A stretch of 64,000 bases of DNA from assembly GCA_009760885.1 (NCBI GenBank), contig CM019713.1:27624927-27688926 (forward strand), given 5' to 3'. This document shows positions 57,082 through 64,000 of the stretch, one piece after another. The notes below the pieces were generated by a model, which was not told where the DNA came from, ran no database searches, and was given only the letters and a program-made list of their open reading frames with translations. The stretch is from Achatina immaculata (Eukaryota > Mollusca > Gastropoda > Stylommatophora > Achatinidae). The position numbers and the translations under genes are program-made. Positions within the stretch are counted from its first letter, which is position 1. Each line of letters opens with the position of its first letter.

Positions 57082-57165
57082 AATCAAGTCTAAAGACAGG
57101 GAATTGTGGAGAGAAATGATCACCTACGCCACGCGGCATGGCACTTGATTGATTGATCTTTAGCT
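57082..57165 (+). repeat. LINE 3' terminal fragment
   Basis: KSKDRELWREMITYATRHGT then a stop within (TTGA)n. Same family as 15815-16395. Confidence 0.75.
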
Positions 57166-57210
57166 CCCCTTTCCTAACTTATCTCGCATATCCCGCATAC
57201 AGCTCCATCC

Positions 57211-57295
57211 CCTTAATACTCTACGCACTGTCAAATATATTTGTCTAAGTAAAATACTAGTTTTAACTCCTGCACTGTCAAATACATTTGTTTAG
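57211..57295. repeat. Repeat B (piggyBac-type MITE) 5' part, duplicated
   Basis: CACTGTCAAATATATTTGTC and a second GCACTGTCAAATACATTTGT follow the start of the MITE at 53238-53290. Confidence 0.5.
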
Positions 57296-57480
57296 ACCAG
57301 GGATTCTCAACATGGAGCCAGGTTTCTCCAGGGAGGAGTTTATCACTGTAACAGAATGTAACTCGCGGATGGTCACTCAACTGTGAAAATCCTTTCTGAG
57401 TGATGATTTAATACAGTGGTTCTCAACCCATGGGCCTCGGCCCAAAGGTGGGCCGTGACAGGGAGTACTGTGGGAAGCGC
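57293..57480 (+). repeat. hAT-type transposon terminus
   Basis: CAGTGGTTCTCAACCCATGG at 57414-57433 followed by GGTGGGCCGTGA is typical of hAT (Charlie-like) terminal inverted repeats. A related CAGGGATTCTCAACATGG is at 57298. The other end was not found, so probably solo termini. Confidence 0.55.
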
Positions 57481-57723
57481 TGAAGTCTCAAAGTCTCAAA
57501 GCAAAAAAAAAAAGAGAAAAAGTAAATACAGTAAAAGATTATTCCGTATTTTTCACACAATGCATAGGCCCTAGAGGCAGACTACACGGATGCAAGCCGC
57601 AGAATTGTAGGTCCCTTTATTTAGTATGTCCGCAGTGCAGCTATGTGAGAACGGGTGGTCTAGATAGCGTTTCTTCCAGCATCAAACAGAAATATGACGT
57701 ACATAAAAAGACGGCATCGCTTT
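57481..57723. other. Unassigned spacer
   Basis: Nothing recognised. Confidence 0.4.
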
Positions 57724-58003
57724 TGAAGTGAGAGGATGTGCTGGTTTTGTTCTAGATGTTGAAGTGAGAAGATGTGCTGGTTTGTTCTATATGTTGAAGT
57801 GAGAGAATGTGCTGATTTTGTTCTAGATGTTGAAGTGAGAGAATGTTCTGGTTTTGTTCTATATGTTGAAGTGAGAGGATGTGCTGGTTTTGTACTAGAT
57901 GTTGAAGTGAGAGAATGTGCTGATTTTGTTCTAGATGTTGAAGTGAGAGAATGTTCTGGTTTTGTTCTATATGTTGAAGTGAGAGGATGTGTTGGTTTCT
58001 TCT
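57724..58003. repeat. Minisatellite, 36-bp unit
   Basis: About eight copies of GAAGTGAGAGRATGTGCTGG plus TTTTGTTCTAGATGTT. TAGATGTT and TATATGTT variants recur in a fixed order, suggesting a three-unit higher-order repeat. Confidence 0.93.
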
Positions 58004-58244
58004 GGAAGGTCTGCTACGGATTCCTTCTTTCATATTGTAAATGTTTGTATTTGGCTGTCCTTTTCATGACAAAATTATTGTAGTCTAACATGTAGTAGTT
58101 AGGTCAATTTGTCCTTTTCACGACAAAAACTGTCATGAACTTTGTCATGTAGTACTTGTAAGTTGATTGCCCCATTTGAGCAATGGTTGAGATGCTAGAT
58201 TAAAAGGTTAGGTTGGAGTTTTTCTGTATATATGAGGTTAGAAT
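58004..58244. other. Unassigned spacer
   Basis: Nothing recognised. Confidence 0.4.
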
Positions 58245-58688
58245 GTTTTTCAGTGTTGTCTGAGTGTGTCTGTCCTGAGGCGATTCTAACCGTCCGAGTT
58301 TCAGTGTTGTCTGAGTGTGTCTGTCCCGCGGCGATTCTAACCGTCCGGACAGTTTCAGTGTTGTCTGAGTGTGTCTGTCCCGCGGCGATTCTAACCGTCC
58401 GGACAGTTTCACTGTTGTCTGAGTGTGTCTGTCCCGCGGCGATTCTAACCGTCCGGACAGTTTCAGTGTTGTCTGAGTGTGTCTGTCCCGCGGCGATTCT
58501 AACCGTCCGGACAGTTTCAGTGTTGTCTGAGTGTGTCTGTCCCGCGGCGATTCTAACCGTCCGGACAGTTTCACTGTTGTCTGAGTGTGTCTGTCCCGCG
58601 GCGATTCTAACCGTCCGGACAGTTTCAGTGTTGTCTGAGTGTGTCTGTCCCGCGGCGATTCTAACCGTCCGGACAGTTTCAGTGTGTT
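58245..58688. repeat. Minisatellite, 54-bp GC-rich unit
   Basis: Eight copies with GTTGTCTGAGTGTGTCTGTC, CCGCGGCGATTCTAACCGTC and CGGACAGTTTCA; the first copy is diverged and shorter. Minus frame 58200-58709 opens METINNEN just before the array and repeats an 18-residue unit (TLKLSGRLESPRDRHTQT), but the + frame is equally open. Confidence 0.95.
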
Positions 58689-59345
58689 TTCATTGTTGAT
58701 TGTTTCCATCAGTTCACACCACGTTCATTTACAACACTCATTTACAAATGGGGGATTTCATCATTAAACTTTTGTTGATCTTTGTTGTAACTGCTGGAAT
58801 GATGTGCTCTTTGGATTCATTGTTCATTGTCTCAACTGTGGTGTTGAGTTGAGATGTACTTATGTAAACTGGGCATATTCTTGTGCACGGATTTGTAGTG
58901 GTTGTCTGTCCTAACTGATTGTCCTGTTACATGTTGTATATTACTGTAACGCCAGTTGTGTCGCTTTTGTAGTACTCAAGTAAATCTGCTCTGTAAATTG
59001 TGACGTTCTGTAACACACTGAATGAAGAATACAGATTCATTACTTCAGGTCTGAGTTGCAACAAACATACTAGCACAGTATATAGTAGCATTGTGTATGG
59101 GGGGCGGGGGAGGGGGGAAGGCAAGACTTATACAAGGGTAGATAACTTTATTTACAGTTTTTGTGGAAAAAAACAACAACACACAAACTGTACTTGTTTG
59201 TTACAGTCAGTTCAATTCCATTGTACTCGGCCCTGATTTACAGTTTAACTCAGGATTTCTAATGATACTGCACGTGACATTTATGAGAGTTTTGTGTGGG
59301 AGAGTGAGTACAGAGAAGCTTGCATGAATCTTTCGAGAGGACCTC

Positions 59346-59387
<42 letters not shown>

Positions 59388-59443
59388 TTGAGAGAGAAAG
59401 TGTTATTTTGTGTTGATTAGTTGTAGTTGTTTGTGTCGCTTGT
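58689..59443. other. Spacer with (GA)n microsatellite
   Basis: (GA)n at 59348-59385; G-rich tract at 59100-59120. No gene recognised. Confidence 0.45.
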
Positions 59444-60035
59444 TAGGTTGTATAGTTTAGCAAGCTATTTGTTAGGTCATGTAGTTACAAAACTCTTTCG
59501 TCAGGTTATGTAGTTGATCTAGATCTTTTGTTAGGTTATGTAGTTGAGCTAGATCTTTTGTTAGGTTATGTAGTTGAGCTAGATCTTTTGATAGGTTATG
59601 TAGTTGAGCAAGCTCTTTTGTTAGGTTATGTAGTTGAGCAAGCTCTTTTGATAGGTTATATAGTTGAGCAAGATCTTTTGTTAGGTTATGTAGTTAAGCA
59701 AGATCTTTTGATAGGTTATTTAGTTGAGCAAGATCTTTTGTTAGGTTATGTAGTTGAGCAAGATCTTTTGTTAGGCTATGTAGTTGAGCAAGATCTTTTG
59801 TTAGGTTATGTAGTTGAGCAAGCTCATTTGTTAGGTTATTTAGTTGAGCAAGATCTTTTGTTAGGTTATGTAGGCGGGAAAGATCTTTTGTTAGGTTATG
59901 TATTTGAGCAAGATCTTTCGTCAGGTTATGTACTTGTGCAAGATCTTTTGTTAGGTTATGTAGTTGAGCAAGATCTTTCGTCAGGTTATGTAATTGAGCA
60001 AGATCTTTTGTTAGGTTATGTAGTTGACCAAGATC
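59444..60035. repeat. Minisatellite, 30-bp unit, left block
   Basis: TTAGGTTATGTAGTTGAGCA plus AGATCTTTTG, about 19 copies, with CGTCAGG and ATAGG variants. Continues at 63229 after the LINE. Confidence 0.95.
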
Positions 60036-60240
60036 CCCCCCCCCGTGTGGTACCCGGGATCTGCAAAGAATAGGACCACTGTACCCTACCACGCATGATC
60101 GTAAAAGGCGACTAAGGAGGGTTCGGCATAGGGCCAGTAACCCTATCTGGTAAAAAAACTATCAGACTGCTACAGAAACGGAAGCAAGGAAAAAAACAAA
60201 TGCAGGTGAAAGGAGAAATGCTTATCAGGAAACTGAGCCC

Positions 60241-61341
60241 ATGAAGGTTGTGGATGAAAGTCAGTCACTGGAAGTCCCCAACCCGACTGCAGACCTCCTG
60301 GAACCTAAACACAAGATGCAAATAGGCAGCTGGAATGCAAGAACACTTAACCAGACTGGAAAACTAGCACAAACCATCAAGGAAATGCACAGATACAAAC
60401 TAGACATACTAGGAATACAAGAAGCAAGATAGACAGGACAAGGAAGAAGGAAATTAACAACACAGCACACAGAAGATACAATAATATGGTCAGGTAAAGA
60501 AGATCTTCATGAAGGAGGAGTAGCATTGATTATAACAAAAGAAGCATCAAGAGCATTGCTGAAATGGACCCCAATAAATGAGAGATTATTATATGCACGG
60601 TTCAACTCAAAATGCACGAAGCTGTCTGTCGTAGTTTGTTATGCACCAACAGAAGCAGATGAAGAGGAATTAAAAGAAGATTTTTACAACAGCCTCCAAG
60701 CCACAGTAGAGACAATACCCAAGCATGATATGCTACTCATCTTGGGCGACTTCAATGCAAAAGTAGGTGAAGGAAATGAAGATAGAAGAAGAATCATGGG
60801 AAGAGAAGGAATCGGAGAAATAAATGAAAATGGAGAAAGACTCTGCAGTTTCTGTGAAGAAAACATGATGACCATCGGAGGGACAATTTTCCAACACAAA
60901 AACATCCATAAGGTGACTTGGAGGTCACCAGATAAAACCACAGAAAACCAAATCGATCACATACTAATAAGCAACAAGTGGAAACGGTCACTACAAGATG
61001 TGCGAGCAAGGAAAGGAGCAGATGTAGGAAGTGATCACAACCTTCTGGTAGCAAAAATAAAACTAAAATTAAGGAAAGCCAAAATCGGAGAACACAGAAA
61101 GATACGTTTTGATACAAGAAAACTGAAAGACCAGCAAACAAGAAATGAATTCTCAATAGTACTTAAGAACCGCTTCAGTGTCCTACAAGACGAAGCAGAA
61201 ATGTCCATACTAGAGTTCAATAAAACACTACAGGAAACAGCAAAAGAGGTGCTGGGATATCAGAAAAGGAGAAAAGAGGAATGGATAAGCAAGACCACAT
61301 GGGAAAAGATAGAGCAAAGAAAAGAAATCAAGAAAAAATGA
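60241..61341 (+). pseudogene. LINE ORF part 1: APE-type endonuclease
   Basis: Reads MQIGSWNARTLNQTGKLAQT, YKLDILGIQEAR, then an amber codon at 60430 where TGG (Trp) is expected. It continues in the same frame: GGVALIITKEASRALLKWTP, CYAPTEADEEELKEDFYNSL, LILGDFNAKVGEGNE, TWRSPDKTTENQIDHILIS and VGSDHNLLVAKIKL. N-R-L, QEAR, GDFNA, QIDHI and SDHNL are the conserved endonuclease motifs. It ends at an opal codon at 61339; similar residues continue past it (LNTKSQRLKEQV). Confidence 0.92.
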
Positions 61342-61381
61342 CTGAACACCAAATCACAACGGCTTAAAGAACAAGTTTTTT

Positions 61382-62654
61382 AAGTAATTATGCACAAAAA
61401 GACAAAGAAGTGAAGGAATTACGCCGTCAAGATAAACGTCAATACTATGACAACTTAGCAGAAACAGCAGAGAAAGCAGCATGTACAAATGACATGAAAA
61501 CCATATATAAAATCACAAAGCAGATGACAGGTAACTTCAACGCAAGATGTGAAAGTGCAGTAAGGACACAAAATGGACAATTGGTCAGTGGAGAAAGAGA
61601 AAAAATTGAAAGATGGAGGGAACACTTTAACACCCTACTAAACAGAACACAAGCAGCACAAACAATAGACATACCTGGAGCAAAAACGGAACTAAGCATC
61701 AATACAGGACCAATAACAATAAGTGAAGTGAAGGAGGCGATAAAGAAGCTAAAATCAGACAGGGCACCAGGTGAAGATGAAGTGACTGCTGAGATGTTGA
61801 AAGCAGAAGAAACAGAAACACCAAAACAACTTTGCCGGATATTACAACAAATTTGGGATCTAGAAAAAGCCCCAGAGGAGTGGAAAACTGGGCTTATAGT
61901 AAAACTACCAAAGAAGGGTGACCTCAGAGATTACAGGAACTGGAGAGACATTACCCTACTGCCACTCACCAGTAAAGTATTTTGCAGAATAATCATCAAC
62001 AGAATTGTACCAACACTTGAGGAAAAACTTCGGAAAGAGCAGGCCGGATTTAGGAAAGGAAGAGCATGCATAGACCATATATTTGTACTTAGACAAATAT
62101 TAGAACAGGCACGTGAGTGGCATAGCACAACATATGCATTATTCATAGATTTTGAGAAAGCCTTTGACAGTGTCAACAGAGATGCACTGTGGAAAATCCT
62201 AAGATGGCATGGCCTCCCCCATAAGATAGTTAATGTAATCAAAGCCCTATACGAGGGTTTTCAGTGCACAGTTATCTGTGGAGAACATACCTCCAGCAGC
62301 GTTAGGGTACAAACAGGAGTAAAACAGGGATGTGTACTATCATCAACATTATTTATCTTGGCAGTAGATTGGTTAATGAAGGAGGCAACATCAGACAAAC
62401 GCAGAGGATTACAATGGACCCTTGACACAGTGCTGGAGGACCTTGACTTTGCGGACGACATTTGTCTATTATCAAGCAGTCACAAAGATATGCAAGATAA
62501 AATAAACAAGCTAACTCAAAATGCAAACAACATAGGACTAAAGATCAATGTAGGAAAGACAAAATTAATGAAGCAAAATGTGAACAACAGAAATGTACTC
62601 AGAGCAGATAGCAAGAGGAGGTCAACGAATTTGTATACCTTGGCAGCAGAGTAG
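61382..62654 (+). pseudogene. LINE ORF part 2: reverse transcriptase
   Basis: A two-base shift in the T6 run at about 61375-61380 moves the frame. RT motifs follow: YRNWRDITLLPLTSKVFCRI, RKEQAGFRKGRACIDHIFVL, ALFIDFEKAFDSVNRDALWK, TGVKQGCVLSSTLFILAVDW, DLDFADDICLLSS (catalytic FADD at 62448-62459) and LKINVGKTKLM. All catalytic aspartates are present. The frame is lost near 62616, after NVLRADSK, so translation ends at 62654. Confidence 0.93.
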
Positions 62655-63232
62655 TAGAAAATGGAGACAGCACAGAGGACATCAACAGCAGACTTACTAG
62701 AGCAAACCAGGCTTTTGCAATGCTGCAGAATATATGGAAATAAAAAAAACTAAGCATAAATATGAAAATCAGGATATTTAAGAGTAATGTTCTAAGTGTA
62801 CTACTCTATGGAAGTGAATGCTGGAAAATCACCAAAACCATAGAAAACAAGTTGAATTCTTTCCAGACTAAATGTTTACGAAGAATTAGAAAAATATTTT
62901 GGCCAAACACCATAAGAAATAACATCTTATTGGCAGAAATGCAGATGAAGCCACTGACAACAATTATTGAGGAAAGACGCTGGCGATGGTTGGGACATGT
63001 GCTCCGAATGACTGACAACTCACTACCAAATACAGCACTAAGATGGACACCACAGGGGAACAGAAGTAAGGGTAGACCAAAAGAGACATGGAGAAGAACA
63101 ACAGAAAGGATGTTGAGCAACAGAGGGCTCACCTGGGCAAGAGAAAAAAAAAGGCAAAGGACAGGCATTTGTGGAAAACCCTTGCGGAAGCCCCATGTGC
63201 CCTGGGCACTTAAGGTTCAGAGAGAGATGTAG
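62617..63232 (+). pseudogene. LINE ORF part 3: post-RT C-terminus
   Basis: After the shift: EVNEFVYLGSRVVENGDSTE, LTRANQAFAMLQNIWK, a TAA at about 62740, then MKIRIFKSNVLSVLLYGSEC, WKITKTIENKLNSFQTKCLR, RRWRWLGHVLRMTDNSLPNT, RWTPQGNRSKGRPKETWRR. The final codons run to the element's last base, and the stop (ATG TAG) is made with array sequence at 63228-63232. Confidence 0.9.
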
Positions 63233-63735
63233 TTGAGCAAGATCTTTTGTTAGGTTATGTAGTTGAGCAAGATCTTTTGTTAGGTTATGTAATTGAGCAA
63301 GATCTTTTGTTAAGCTATGTAGTTGAGCAAGATCTTTTATTAGGTTATGTAGTTGAGCAAGATCTTTTGTTAGGTTATGTAGTTGAGCAAGATCTTTTGT
63401 TAGGTTATTTATTTGAGCAAGCTCTTTTGTAAGGTTATTTAGTTGAGCAAGATCTTTTGTTAGGTTATGTAGTTTAGCAAGATCTTTCGTCAGGTAATGT
63501 ACTTGAGCAAGATCTCTTGTTAGGTTATGTAGTTGAGCAAGCTGTTTTGTTAGGTTATGTAGTTTAGCAAGATCGTTCGCCAGGTTATGTAGATGAGCAA
63601 GATCTTTTGTTAGGTTATGTAGTTGAGCAAGATCTTTCATCAGGTTATGCAGCTGAGCAAGCTCTTTCTTTGGGCTATGTAGTTGAGCAAGATCGTTATT
63701 TAGGCTTTGTAGTTGAGCAAGATCTTTCGGTTCCT
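63229..63735. repeat. Minisatellite, 30-bp unit, right block
   Basis: About 17 copies of the same unit as 59444-60035. Units become more diverged toward 63735. A minus frame (63038-63640) repeats decapeptides like LAQLHNLTKD and runs into antisense LINE; not called as a gene. Confidence 0.95.
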
Positions 63736-64000
63736 ATGGTAGCTGCATTAACTCTTAGATAGTTTAGTCGTGCAGAAAGTTATTCATCAAGTACAGGTTT
63801 GCCATATTCTGTTAATGAAAAACCCGGGCATTTTTCTCAGGCTGAAAAAAAAGAAAAGATAAGATAAGATAAAATATTCCAGTATCGTCACTCATTACTA
63901 ACAAAGAATAAATAGACATGTCCTAAGATCTAAGAGTTTGTTTTCGAACAGTATATTTAAAGGAAGAATATAAGTTTATATATGCGTAATACCTATGTTT
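63736..64000. other. Unassigned end of window
   Basis: AT-rich, nothing recognised. Confidence 0.45.

Larger units (their letters stand above)
60036..63228 (+). mobile_element. RTE-like LINE, near full length, inserted in a 30-bp array
   Basis: About 3.2 kb, the usual size of RTE-type elements with one long ORF and no gag. The 5' UTR starts GTGTGGTACCCGGGATCTG after a C10 run (60035-60044) and contains ATGATCGTAAAAGGCGACTA. The 3' end is TTCAGAGAGAGAT, confirmed by the copy at 36495. The array phase across the insertion (left ends in TAGTTGACCAAGATC, right resumes TAGTTGAGCAAGATC) implies a target duplication of about 15-17 bp with one difference. Clade assignment is from domain order and size. 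Confidence 0.92.

Noticed and set aside
58200..58709. 169-codon minus frame with 18-residue repeats and an upstream Met
   Set aside because: The opposite strand is equally open (155 codons) and the unit is 54 bp with no stops; no signal peptide or cleavage sites to support a peptide precursor.
20086..63735. CRISPR-like repeat-spacer arrays
   Set aside because: Units are contiguous with no unique spacers and the DNA is eukaryotic; these are minisatellites.

Overview
This is nuclear DNA of an animal, most likely a lophotrochozoan and probably a mollusc. The support is spliced coding exons of a GPR158-like class C receptor, tRNA-derived SINEs, short LINEs with apurinic-type endonuclease and reverse transcriptase, a Penelope-like element (PLE) with a GIY-YIG endonuclease, a DUF4817/mariner-type transposon, and very dense minisatellites. 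The phylum is an inference; nothing here resolves species. There is no sign of bacterial operons.

Layout. 1-2.1 kb holds the last two coding exons of a GPR158-like receptor on the + strand. 2.1-19.8 kb is AT-rich noncoding DNA with few repeats: a rearranged rDNA fragment at 5.7-7.3 kb (5' ETS, first 38 nt of 18S, then two unrelated repeat arrays) and scattered LINE, SINE and MITE relics. From 19.8 kb to the end the character changes sharply: about twenty minisatellite arrays with units of about 19 to 76 bp (19, 21, 30, 32, 33, 34/35, 36, 41, 54, 60, 76) alternate with retroelements. The main elements there are a deleted DUF4817/mariner copy (27.4-28.3 kb), a PLE copy nested in a SINE-like repeat nested in a 60-bp array (37.3-41.6 kb), an inverted (twin-primed) LINE split by a solo LTR (46.0-47.8 kb), and a nearly complete but disabled RTE-like LINE inside a 30-bp array (60.0-63.2 kb).

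Only the receptor exons are confidently host genes. One further minus-strand exon candidate (44764-44968) has an open frame and splice signals but no recognised family. All transposon reading frames carry stops, frameshifts or deletions, so none looks autonomous. Long open frames inside minisatellites come mostly from repetition of a stop-free unit and should not be read as genes.

The most interesting pattern is that unrelated retroelement families (RTE-like LINE, PLE, SINE-like repeat A, tRNA-SINE) repeatedly sit inside or exactly at the edge of tandem arrays. Several insertions have readable target-site duplications, so their order can be worked out. Two are inverted in the manner of twin priming.
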